In this document: in pieces, positions 1-7,489 of the stretch | How the letters are laid out: each line of letters starts with the position of its first letter | Numbering within the stretch: position 1 is the stretch's first letter | NCBI GenBank assembly: GCA_023132075.1 | Contig: JAGLYT010000042.1 | Span: forward strand, 1 to 9,283 | DNA: 9,283 bases | Direction: 5' to 3' | Origin: JAGLHV01 sp023132075 [NCBI: bacterium] | Lineage (GTDB): Bacteria; CBDUZB01; JAGLHV01 | Notes under the pieces: model-generated | What the model was told of the DNA's origin: nothing | The model's input: the letters and a program-made list of their open reading frames with translations, nothing else | The model's database searches: none | Translations under genes and position numbers: made by a program

Positions 1-140
1 CTGCTGTAGCTGTGGGTGTAGGTAATTTTATAAATCCGCAGACACCTTTGAAAATTGTTGAGGGAGTAGCCGATTATTTAAAAAAAAATAAAATTAAATG
101 CTTAAAAGATTTATTTTTACTTGATTCAAAAAGGGAGTAA
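1..140 (+). CDS. pyrD: Dihydroorotate dehydrogenase, C-terminal end (partial)
   Basis: Only the last 45 full codons are present, read from base 3 to the TAA at 138-140; the 5' part lies outside the window. The visible tail begins AVAVGVGNFINP and continues with PLKIVEGVADYL. This matches the C-terminus of class 1 dihydroorotate dehydrogenases, where a conserved 'A-x-A-V-x-V-G-T/V-A/G-N-F' stretch near the FMN phosphate site is followed by a helix of the type 'xxIxxGIxxYL'. The enzyme oxidises dihydroorotate to orotate in pyrimidine synthesis. The form is probably class 1B (the cytosolic NAD-linked type partnered by PyrK), but the electron-transfer subunit is not in view, so the subclass is inferred. 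The gene ends 5 bases before the next start codon, and the ribosome-binding site of that gene lies in its last codons, so the two are probably cotranscribed and perhaps translationally coupled. Confidence 0.8.
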   Translation, partial: AVAVGVGNFINPQTPLKIVEGVADYLKKNKIKCLKDLFLLDSKRE

Positions 141-145
141 TTTTA

Positions 146-571
146 ATGAAGGAAAAAAGAAAATTCCCGCGCATAAAATTAAATGCAAAAGTGATTGTTT
201 TTGATGCTAATAATATTGCTCATTGTAAAGACAAACATGCTCAAATCGTTGATATCAGTGAAGCAGGAGTTTGTTTTCAAAGCGGAATTTCTTTTTATCA
301 AGGAGAAAAATGTTTATTAGAGATGGTTGTTAATAATAAAGGGACTGTAATAAAAATAATGGGCATAATCAGAAGGGCAGAACAAAATCCGTACCTTTCT
401 ACATATGGGATTTATATTTTAAAAATTAATTTATTAGATAAGTTTGCTCTTAAACGATTGATGCAAACTCGCAAAGGGAAAGCACTTTTTTTGAGTAAGC
501 CATTAATCTTGGGAGGGGGAGTTTTTATATTATTAGGTATTTTTATAGTTCTTTTTAAATTATTTGCGTAA
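146..571 (+). CDS. PilZ-domain protein with C-terminal membrane anchor (copy 1)
   Basis: A 141-residue protein. The N-terminal part (about 1-108) is a PilZ domain, the family that binds the second messenger cyclic di-GMP. The two signature motifs are present: an RxxxR motif at R5-R9 (RKFPR) and a D/N-x-S-x-x-G motif at 36-41 (DISEAG). Residues about 119-140 form one hydrophobic helix with little after it, so the protein is probably a tail-anchored membrane protein with the PilZ domain in the cytosol; this topology is inferred. The start ATG has a good Shine-Dalgarno (AAGGGAG, 131-137) inside the end of pyrD. The next gene is a paralogue sharing the segment NPYLSTYG. No other domain is seen, so the output function (motility, polysaccharide export or other) cannot be assigned. 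Confidence 0.8.
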   Translation: MKEKRKFPRIKLNAKVIVFDANNIAHCKDKHAQIVDISEAGVCFQSGISFYQGEKCLLEMVVNNKGTVIKIMGIIRRAEQNPYLSTYGIYILKINLLDKFALKRLMQTRKGKALFLSKPLILGGGVFILLGIFIVLFKLFA

Positions 572-585
572 AAAAAAGAGAATAG

Positions 586-599
586 GTGCCGGATGGCAC
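586..599 (+). other. Small GC-rich hairpin between the two PilZ genes
   Basis: GTGCC (586-590) and GGCAC (595-599) are perfect inverted repeats around the tetraloop GGAT. It is the only GC-rich spot in an otherwise very AT-rich 124-base gap. No run of T follows, so it is not a normal intrinsic terminator on this strand. It could be a processing or stability element or chance; its function is unknown. Confidence 0.35.
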
Positions 600-695
600 A
601 AAATTAGAGATGGTAAAAAATATCAGTATTTAAATTGCAAAATAAAAAATTTATTGTGAAAAATATTTTTTAATTATCAAAATATAAACGAAAAG

Positions 696-1220
696 ATGAT
701 AATCGTTTTGGGAATAGAAAAGCGGGAATATAAGAGGGTAAAACTAAACTTAAAAGTAGCGGTTTCAAATGCTTCCGGCCGTCATTATAGCCAGGATTCT
801 CATGCTAAAATTGTTAATCTTTCTGAGGGAGGAATTTGTTTTGAAAGTGGAATTGAATTTAAAAAACAGGAAAAATGTTATCTGGTATTTACTCTCCATA
901 ATCAACGCTCGGCGCTAAAAGTAATTGGTGATATTTTATGGAGACAAAAAAACCCGTATCTTTCCACCTACGGACTTGAATTTTCAAATCTAAGTTTTTT
1001 AGATAAGATGGTTCTAAAAAGATTTGTTCGCCTTTATTTTGGAGAAGAAACTATTATGGACAAATCATTGTTTTTTTGGGAAATAACATTTTTAGTTCTA
1101 TTGATGTATCTTTTAAGTAAGGCTTGTGTTTTACTTCCTTTGGGGTTTACTTTAATAATAATGGTGATAGTTACTCTTTCTTTTTATTTTTGGCTTTTAA
1201 TTGAGGAGAAAAAAAGGTAA
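696..1220 (+). CDS. PilZ-domain protein with C-terminal membrane segments (copy 2)
   Basis: A 174-residue paralogue of the preceding gene. It has the PilZ signatures: RxxxR at R10-R14 (REYKR) and N-x-S-x-x-G at 41-46 (NLSEGG). The domain ends around residue 112. Residues about 124-170 are strongly hydrophobic and can form two membrane helices, followed by a charged tail (EEKKR). The first copy has only one helix, so the two differ in predicted topology. The two proteins share NPYLSTYG and a similar 'LDK-x2-LKR' stretch after it, which supports tandem duplication. The start is uncertain: the ATG at 696 has no clear Shine-Dalgarno, and a TTG at 708 would give an N-terminus closer in length to copy 1. 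The expected ligand is cyclic di-GMP by family; binding is inferred from the motifs. Confidence 0.75.
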   Translation: MIIVLGIEKREYKRVKLNLKVAVSNASGRHYSQDSHAKIVNLSEGGICFESGIEFKKQEKCYLVFTLHNQRSALKVIGDILWRQKNPYLSTYGLEFSNLSFLDKMVLKRFVRLYFGEETIMDKSLFFWEITFLVLLMYLLSKACVLLPLGFTLIIMVIVTLSFYFWLLIEEKKR

Positions 1221-1246
1221 CTTCGAACAAAAAAAATAAAGGCTTG

Positions 1247-1304
1247 AAATAAGGAACAATCTTGTTTTTTAGAGGGGAATGAGGTTGTTCCTTATTTATT
1301 TTTT
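1247..1304 (+). terminator. Long hairpin terminator after the PilZ genes
   Basis: AAATAAGGAACAA (1247-1259) is perfectly inverted as TTGTTCCTTATTT (1285-1297), a 13-bp stem. The bases inside it (TCTT against GAGG) can extend it through G-U and Watson-Crick pairs. A T-rich tract (ATTATTTTTT type, about 1295-1304) follows on the + strand. The position, 27 bases after the second PilZ stop and just before a promoter, fits a rho-independent terminator that insulates the pyrD-PilZ block from tgt. A-runs at 1229-1240 on the left side could also let it work in the other direction, though no minus-strand gene is seen. Confidence 0.75.
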
Positions 1305-1306
1305 AT

Positions 1307-1335
1307 TTTACATTTTCAAAGAAATGTGATATAAT
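1307..1335 (+). promoter_or_regulatory. Sigma-70-type promoter with extended -10, driving tgt
   Basis: A -35 box TTTACA (1307-1312, five of six consensus bases) is followed, after exactly 17 bases, by a perfect -10 box TATAAT (1330-1335). A TGA at 1327-1329 supplies the extended -10 TGn element. Transcription would be expected to begin near 1342, leaving a leader of about 31 bases before the tgt ATG at 1373. The promoter starts immediately after the T-tract of the terminator. It is the best promoter in the window and probably serves the tgt-yajC-HD-secD-secF run. Confidence 0.75.
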
Positions 1336-1360
1336 CCGCTTGTTTATTTTTTCGGGTTAA

Positions 1361-2518
<1,158 letters not shown>

Positions 2519-2575
2519 TAAATGAAGAAGGAAAGACTGTTGAAAATAATTTTATTGATTTTAAATATATATTTT

Positions 2576-2584
2576 AAGGAGGAG
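2576..2584 (+). promoter_or_regulatory. Strong ribosome-binding site of yajC
   Basis: AAGGAGGAG lies 3 to 9 bases before the ATG at 2588, a near-perfect Shine-Dalgarno. It contrasts with the absence of one before tgt, and suggests that YajC is translated more efficiently than Tgt from the same transcript. Confidence 0.7.
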
Positions 2585-2587
2585 TAA

Positions 2588-2893
2588 ATGCAACCACAGG
2601 TAAATCCTTTAGTGCAATTTTTTCCATGGATTTTAATTTTTGCTATTTTTTATTTTCTTTTAATTAGGCCGCAACAAAAAAAGGCTAAAGAGCATCAGGA
2701 GATGCTTAATAATTTAAAAAAAGGAGATAAAGTTCTTACTTCCGGAGGGGTATACGGAGTTGTTGTCGGAATTAAACCGTCCGTATTTGAGATCGAAATT
2801 GCGGAAGAAGTAAGAATTAAACTGGCTAAAAGTGCAGTAAGTCAGGTTTTGAAAACATCTTCGGAGATAGAAACTAATTGTAAAGTTTCTTAA
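2588..2893 (+). CDS. yajC: Preprotein translocase accessory subunit YajC
   Basis: A 101-residue protein, a typical length for YajC. It has one N-terminal membrane helix (about 11-26, FFPWILIFAIFYFLLI), then the family hallmark RPQQKKAKEHQEML (27-40). A small cytosolic domain follows with 'LKKGDKVLTSGGVYGVV' (about 43-59) and a beta-rich region up to 'KSAVSQVL'. YajC associates with SecD and SecF in the holo-translocon that assists protein export and membrane insertion. It has a strong ribosome-binding site, lies 69 bases after tgt and ends 19 bases before the HD-domain gene. Confidence 0.96.
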   Translation: MQPQVNPLVQFFPWILIFAIFYFLLIRPQQKKAKEHQEMLNNLKKGDKVLTSGGVYGVVVGIKPSVFEIEIAEEVRIKLAKSAVSQVLKTSSEIETNCKVS

Positions 2894-2912
2894 AAAGGGA
2901 AAGGAACGGACA

Positions 2913-3578
2913 ATGTTACATTGTAAAGTAGATGACATTAAAAATCATCCGCTGGTAATAGCGTTTATCGAGAGAGCTAATAAATGCCTGGAAACGATTG
3001 GATATACTGAGCATGGATATCGGCATGCTAATTTAGTTTCTAATATTGCTTACAACATATTAAAGCATTTAAATTTTGAGGAAGATGTTTGTAATTTAGG
3101 GGCGATTGCCGGATATTTACATGATATAGGCAATGTTATAAACAGGAAAGGACATGAACAATCAGGTGCCCTTATTGCCATGCAGGTTTTACCTGATGTG
3201 GGCTTAAATAATGAAGAAGTAGCTATTGTCATTAGTGCAGTGGGTAATCATGAGGAATCTACGGGTGAACCGATTAATGAAGTTGCAGCTGCTTTAATTC
3301 TGGCTGATAAATCCGATGTTCATCGAACCCGTGTACATAATCCCAGTGTATTAGCTTTTGATATTCATGACCGGGTGAATTATGCCGCTGAGAAATCTTT
3401 TTTACGGGTGAACAATGAGAAGAAAACAATTACTTTAGAGTTGAATATTGATGTTAATATTTCTCAGGTAATGGAATATTTCGAAATATTTCTAAGCCGT
3501 ATGGTCATGTGCCGTAAAGCGGCTGAATTTCTAAATTGCAAATTTGAGTTAATTATAAATAAAACAAGACTATTATAG
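2913..3578 (+). CDS. HD-domain metal-dependent phosphohydrolase
   Basis: A 221-residue soluble protein with an HD-superfamily core. Candidate metal ligands: H34 and H38 in EHGYRHA, the H70-D71 pair in LHDIGN, H81 in KGHEQSG, H113 in GNHEE and D132 in ADKSDVHRTRV. Having extra histidines between the HD pair and the last Asp resembles HD proteins with a two-metal centre, but that is inferred from spacing only. It lacks the GYP motif of cyclic di-GMP phosphodiesterases. The C-terminal third (about 150-221) is a 'fold tail' with no recognised motif. HD enzymes hydrolyse phosphate esters of nucleotides or second messengers; the substrate here is unknown. The start has a good Shine-Dalgarno (AAGGAA, 2901-2906). 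It sits between yajC and secD, 19 bases after the first and 63 before the second, so it is very likely cotranscribed. Confidence 0.85.
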   Translation: MLHCKVDDIKNHPLVIAFIERANKCLETIGYTEHGYRHANLVSNIAYNILKHLNFEEDVCNLGAIAGYLHDIGNVINRKGHEQSGALIAMQVLPDVGLNNEEVAIVISAVGNHEESTGEPINEVAAALILADKSDVHRTRVHNPSVLAFDIHDRVNYAAEKSFLRVNNEKKTITLELNIDVNISQVMEYFEIFLSRMVMCRKAAEFLNCKFELIINKTRLL

Positions 3579-3641
3579 CGTTATGGTTGGTTAATTAAAC
3601 TTGATTGACTAAAAAAAAGAAAAGATAAAAGGAGAAACAAA

Positions 3642-5000
3642 ATGACAGCAAGACAAATGAAACGTATTTTTATAGGGTTGGTTATTTTTTTAGCCTGTTG
3701 GTTTTTGTATCCTACTTATACCTGGTATAGGATGGATAATCAGGAAAGAGAAACCACGGAGAAAGAAGGAAATCGTATTTTGAATAAGATATTAAATTTG
3801 GGGCTGGACTTGCGCGGCGGAATGCATCTTATTTTAGAGATAGATACGGCTAAAATGCCGGAAGGAATGAAATTAAAAGAGGCGGTGGATAGGGCTATTG
3901 AGATTGTGCGTAATCGGGTAGACCAGTTTGGTATTGCCGAACCGTTAATTGTTAAACAGGGAGAGAAATGGATTGTGGTGCAGCTTCCCGGGATAAAAGA
4001 TGCCCGGCGGGCAATGGAGCTTATTGGGAAAACCGCTCTTTTGGAATTTAAATTAGTAAATGACCAGGGAAAGATGTCAGAAGCTATAGAGGGAAATATT
4101 CCTGATGGATATGAATTATTGCCTGGTAAAGAAGAAAGAGAATATTTAGTAAAGAAAGAGGCAGAACTTACCGGTGCTTCTTTAGTAGATGCTAAAGTAG
4201 AGATAGGAGGGAAATACGGATTTCCCTATGTATCAATCAAATTTAATAAAGAAGGAGCAAAAAAGTTTGCTCTGGTTACCGAAGATAATATCGAAAGAAA
4301 TCTGGCTATTGTGCTGGACGGAGTAGTTCAGTCTGCTCCGGTGATTAAAAATAGGATCCCTGATGGGAATGCCATTATTGAAGGAAATTTTACTGCAGAA
4401 ACAGCAAGAGATTTAGCCATTATTTTACGTGCTGGTGCCTTACCTGCTCCGGTTAATGTTATTGAAAACAGAACGGTTGGTCCTTCCCTGGGAAGAGATT
4501 CGATAAAAAAAGGTATTCTGGCAATGGGTATTGGTGCAATTTTAGTAGTTTTTTTTATGCTTTTCTATTATCGGTTATCCGGTTCGGTGGCAGTATTTGC
4601 TCTTTTCCTGAATTTAATACTTATTTTAGGTGCAATGGCTTATTTACATGCTACTTTAACCCTGCCCGGGCTTGCCGGAATTATTCTTACCATTGGTATG
4701 TCGGTAGATGCCAATGTGCTTATTTTCGAGCGCATTAGAGAAGAATTAAAAAGCGGAAAGACTGTTCGGGTAGCTATTGATGCCGGATATCAGAAAGCCT
4801 TTAAAACTATTTTGGATTCAAATTTAACTACTTTAATTGCAGCTGCTTTTCTTTTTCAATTCGGCACCGGTCCTGTGAAGGGGTTTGCCGTTACTTTAAC
4901 CCTGGGTATTCTTATGAGTATGTTCACTGCAATTATGGTTACCCATGAAATTTTTAACTGGGCATTAAGTGGAAAAAAAGTTGAGAAATTAAGCATTTAA
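3642..5000 (+). CDS. secD: Protein translocase subunit SecD
   Basis: A 452-residue membrane protein. TM1 lies at about 8-24. The periplasmic P1 region starts with the hallmark LGLDLRGGMHL (53-63) and runs to about 285. It includes 'IVRNRVDQFGIAEP' (88-101) and the 'VSIKFNKEGAKKFA' and 'NLAIVLDGVVQSAPVI' segments. A C-terminal RND-like bundle of five helices follows (about 288-440), with the motif GMSVDANVLIFERIREE (352-368); Asp356 matches the proton-relay Asp of the family (E. coli D519). The protein is much shorter than the 615-residue E. coli form, as is common outside Proteobacteria, because the periplasmic part is reduced. With SecF it uses the proton motive force to pull exported proteins across the membrane. 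The Shine-Dalgarno AAGGAG (3629-3634) supports this start. Confidence 0.97.
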   Translation: MTARQMKRIFIGLVIFLACWFLYPTYTWYRMDNQERETTEKEGNRILNKILNLGLDLRGGMHLILEIDTAKMPEGMKLKEAVDRAIEIVRNRVDQFGIAEPLIVKQGEKWIVVQLPGIKDARRAMELIGKTALLEFKLVNDQGKMSEAIEGNIPDGYELLPGKEEREYLVKKEAELTGASLVDAKVEIGGKYGFPYVSIKFNKEGAKKFALVTEDNIERNLAIVLDGVVQSAPVIKNRIPDGNAIIEGNFTAETARDLAIILRAGALPAPVNVIENRTVGPSLGRDSIKKGILAMGIGAILVVFFMLFYYRLSGSVAVFALFLNLILILGAMAYLHATLTLPGLAGIILTIGMSVDANVLIFERIREELKSGKTVRVAIDAGYQKAFKTILDSNLTTLIAAAFLFQFGTGPVKGFAVTLTLGILMSMFTAIMVTHEIFNWALSGKKVEKLSI

Positions 5001-5007
5001 ACGGAAA

Positions 5008-5027
5008 CAGCTAAATATTTTGAGCTG
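5008..5027 (+). other. Short hairpin in the secD-secF gap
   Basis: CAGCT (5008-5012) and AGCTG (5023-5027) are perfect inverted repeats around a ten-base AT-rich loop. No T-run follows, so it is not a standard terminator. It lies 8 bases after the secD stop and could influence mRNA stability or the relative expression of secD and secF. Chance is possible. Confidence 0.3.
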
Positions 5028-5039
5028 CCAGAGATATTA

Positions 5040-5068
5040 TTGACATAAATTTGGATATCAAATGAGAT
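5040..5068 (+). promoter_or_regulatory. Possible weak internal promoter upstream of secF
   Basis: A perfect -35-like TTGACA (5040-5045) lies in the 112-base gap between secD and secF. At a 17-base spacing the -10 region (5063-5068, TGAGAT) matches only three of six consensus bases. It may be a weak or activator-dependent promoter, or chance in AT-rich DNA. Confidence 0.2.
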
Positions 5069-5112
5069 GTTAAGTGTTTTATCAAAAAGTTTAATAAAAA
5101 TAGGAGGCGAAG

Positions 5113-6012
5113 ATGCAGCTTTTTCAGGAATCTAATATTGATTTTTTAAAGAAAAGATGGGTTTTTTTTGTTATTTCAATAGTTCTTGTTTTGTTAGGGA
5201 TGGTTTCCTTGATCGGTAAAGGCGGAGCAAATATGGGAATTGATTTTAGGGGTGGAACGATGTTAGAGCTTACCTTTGCCAATCCGGTAAGTACCGCAAA
5301 AATCAGGGAAATATTAAATACTCATAATTTACCCGGCAGTGAAATACAGGATTTTACTAAAGACAACAGGGTTATTATACGGGTAAAGAAGAGCAAAGAC
5401 ATAAACATACAAACAAGCCAACTCATTCAAAAAGCACTTATGGAAGGATTACAAGATAATAATTTTGTAATAGACCGGGATGAAATGGTCGGTCCGTCGG
5501 TAGGAAATTATTTAATGAAACGTGCCAGAGGAGCTATTTTTTGGTCATTTATCGGAATAATTATTTATGTTGCTTTCCGGTTTAAATCCGGTGTTTATGG
5601 AATGGCAGGGGTAATAGCATTAATTCATGATGTGTTTATTGTTTTTGGGGTCCTTTCTCTGGCCAATAAAGAAATAACTTTAACGGTAATTGCTGCTTTA
5701 CTTGCTTTAGCCGGTTATTCGATCAATGACACTATTGTGGTTTATGACCGAATAAGGGAAACTACCAGATTGCGACGCAAGGATACCTTTTATGACATTG
5801 TGAATAAAGGAATAAATTCTACTCTTAGCCGGACAATGATAACTTCTTTAACTACATTCCTGGTTGTAAGTTCTCTTTTCTTTTTCGGAGGAAGTGTAAT
5901 ACATGATTTTGCTTTTACCTTATTGTTTGGAATTATAATCGGAACTTATTCTTCGATTGCGATAGCTGCTCCTTTGGTTTATGAGTGGGAAACAAGAAAA
6001 GGCAAAAAATAG
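5113..6012 (+). CDS. secF: Protein translocase subunit SecF
   Basis: A 299-residue membrane protein, of normal length for SecF. TM1 lies at about 15-34, followed by the family hallmark MGIDFRGGTMLEL (41-53) in the short periplasmic domain (to about 138). Helices 2-6 follow, containing the motif GYSINDTIVVYDRIRE (201-216). Asp206 and Arg213 correspond to conserved SecF residues, Asp206 aligning with the E. coli proton-relay Asp213. The Shine-Dalgarno AGGAGG (5102-5107) is strong. SecF pairs with SecD, and in this window it follows secD after an unusually long 112-base gap instead of the usual few bases. Confidence 0.97.
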   Translation: MQLFQESNIDFLKKRWVFFVISIVLVLLGMVSLIGKGGANMGIDFRGGTMLELTFANPVSTAKIREILNTHNLPGSEIQDFTKDNRVIIRVKKSKDINIQTSQLIQKALMEGLQDNNFVIDRDEMVGPSVGNYLMKRARGAIFWSFIGIIIYVAFRFKSGVYGMAGVIALIHDVFIVFGVLSLANKEITLTVIAALLALAGYSINDTIVVYDRIRETTRLRRKDTFYDIVNKGINSTLSRTMITSLTTFLVVSSLFFFGGSVIHDFAFTLLFGIIIGTYSSIAIAAPLVYEWETRKGKK

Positions 6013-6052
6013 AAGCTAAAAAAAACAATTTAAATGTGCGGGTAATATTTTA

Positions 6053-6709
6053 ATGACCAAAATAAAAAAATTCAACATAGTTGTTCCTCCGATAAAAATT
6101 TTTAAAATATTGAAATTAAAAAACCTGTTAACGGCGAAAGATTTTGAAGAAGAAGAGCTGGTAAATGTTTTTGGAATAAAAGATATAAAACTTGTTAAAA
6201 AAGAAAAGAGAGAAAAAATAGAAGAGATAATTAATTTTGCTCAGGAATTAATTGTTCCTTGTGTGCTTTATAAAACACTGAATAAAGAAAAAACCCGTAA
6301 ATTGTCTTCGGGTATGGATGATTTAGTCAAAAGGGTTAAAGATTGGTTAGCTGTGAGTTTATGGGTGGTAACCATCGGCAAAGAATTAGAGGAGGAAAAA
6401 CAAAAGAAAGAAATCTCAGGTGATTTATTTTTGTCGCAGGTTTTAGAGGTAATAGGAAATGAATCACTGCGGGAAGCTTCTTGTTTTGTTAATCGATTGA
6501 TTGCCTCAGAGGCAAGAAAACAGGAATGTGAGTTAATTTCCAGTTTGGATAATTACTGTAAAGAATGGAATGCTGAAATCAGTAAGAAAGTTTTAACTAT
6601 TCTTGAAGTAGAAAAAATAGGGATAACTTTTAATGAGAATTATCAATTATCACCTAAAAAAAGCATGCTGGCTATAGTCGGCTGGGTTTCTACCTGTAAA
6701 CCGCGTTAA
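6053..6709 (+). CDS. Stand-alone B12-dependent methionine synthase activation-domain-like protein
   Basis: A 218-residue soluble protein. The C-terminal half resembles the activation (AdoMet-binding) domain of cobalamin-dependent methionine synthase, which reductively remethylates inactive cob(II)alamin. Evidence is motif order: TIGKELEEE (107-115), then a helical stretch 'LEVIGNESLREASC' (131-144), YCKEW (168-172, compare the family's PGY-x2-W region), and LSPKKSMLAIVGWV (199-212, compare the family's 'P-x-KS-x-x-A-I-x-G'). The N-terminal part is lysine- and glutamate-rich and unrecognised. No catalytic methionine synthase modules are fused, so it would act on a separate corrinoid protein. 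The start lacks a clear Shine-Dalgarno. It is 40 bases after secF and 125 before the next gene. The identification is moderate, from residue patterns only; its partner is not in the window. Confidence 0.6.
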   Translation: MTKIKKFNIVVPPIKIFKILKLKNLLTAKDFEEEELVNVFGIKDIKLVKKEKREKIEEIINFAQELIVPCVLYKTLNKEKTRKLSSGMDDLVKRVKDWLAVSLWVVTIGKELEEEKQKKEISGDLFLSQVLEVIGNESLREASCFVNRLIASEARKQECELISSLDNYCKEWNAEISKKVLTILEVEKIGITFNENYQLSPKKSMLAIVGWVSTCKPR

Positions 6710-6834
6710 GAAGTTTGTTTGGAATCAATCTCGCCTTATTTTAAATGGAGAAAATAATAATATTTTAATGATGGAATACATAGAAATTTATATTTTAAGA
6801 TTTATATTAAAAAGATTGAAATAGATTTAACTAA

Positions 6835-7488
6835 ATGTGCGGGAAATCAATGAAATTTATTAATGAACAATTTGTTCCTTTTGTGGTCTGGTTGGTTATA
6901 AACATTATTGGAAAAACCTCTGTAGTAAGAAATATCGAGCATAAAGATGTTAAGGTTTTAAAAGAGAAGAAAAAATCTTTTATTTATGCTTTGTGGCATA
7001 ATCGTCTTTTGTATTTAACTTATTCCCATCGTTACCAAAATATTAATGTAATGGTCAGTCAGAGTAAAGATGGCGAAGATGTTTCTCGGGTTCTACACAG
7101 ATTTGGTTTTAAAACGGTGAGAGGCTCTTCTACCCGGGGTGGAAGGAGGGCGTTCATAGAAATATTGAGAAAATTAGGGGAAAATAAGATAGCAGCGATA
7201 ACCCCTGATGGTCCACGCGGACCGATAAATAAAGTTCAATCAGGGGTTATTTATTTAGCTCAAAGGAGTGGTTGTCCTATAGTTCCTTTAACTTATGGTA
7301 TGAAGCGAAAAAAAATGCTTTCTTCTTGGGATAAGTTTATTGTTCCTTTCCCTTTCAATAAAGGAGTTGTAATTACCGGTGCACCGATTTATGTAGGAAT
7401 TGATGATAATCTTGAGGAAAAAACTTATGAATTAGAAAAATCTATGAATAGAATTACTGAGGAAGCGGATGTTTTGGTGAGAAAATAA
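6835..7488 (+). CDS. DUF374-type lysophospholipid acyltransferase family protein
   Basis: A 217-residue protein of the DUF374 branch of acyltransferases, common next to the Kdo transferase gene in Gram-negative bacteria. Visible motifs: a hydrophobic N-terminal segment (about 13-25), WHNRLL (54-59, candidate catalytic His55), SQSKDGED (75-82), RGSSTRGG (96-103), TPDGPRGP (123-130) and 'SGVIYLAQRSGCPIVPL' (136-152). The last three are characteristic of the family. It likely transfers or exchanges an acyl chain on a lipid at the inner membrane, probably lipid A or a phospholipid; the acceptor is not established. Two starts are possible: the ATG at 6835 (as given) or the ATG at 6850, which would delete MCGKS. 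Neither has a proper Shine-Dalgarno, but GGG lies 6 bases before the second. It ends one base before waaA. Confidence 0.85.
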   Translation: MCGKSMKFINEQFVPFVVWLVINIIGKTSVVRNIEHKDVKVLKEKKKSFIYALWHNRLLYLTYSHRYQNINVMVSQSKDGEDVSRVLHRFGFKTVRGSSTRGGRRAFIEILRKLGENKIAAITPDGPRGPINKVQSGVIYLAQRSGCPIVPLTYGMKRKKMLSSWDKFIVPFPFNKGVVITGAPIYVGIDDNLEEKTYELEKSMNRITEEADVLVRK

Positions 7489-7489
7489 A

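Noticed and set aside
654-688. Possible promoter (TTGTGA and TATAAA) before the second PilZ gene
   Set aside because: The spacing between the two boxes is 23 bases, outside the usual range, and AT-rich DNA produces such matches easily.
6768-6824. An 18-codon ORF (ATG-ATG, MMEYIEIYILRFILKRLK) in the 6710-6834 gap
   Set aside because: There is no ribosome-binding site and the codons are those expected from AT-rich noncoding DNA. A toxin-like membrane peptide cannot be excluded, but nothing supports it.
7212-7226. GGTCC/GGACC hairpin near 7210-7225
   Set aside because: It lies inside the conserved TPDGPRGP coding segment and is explained by codons for Gly-Pro-Arg-Gly-Pro.
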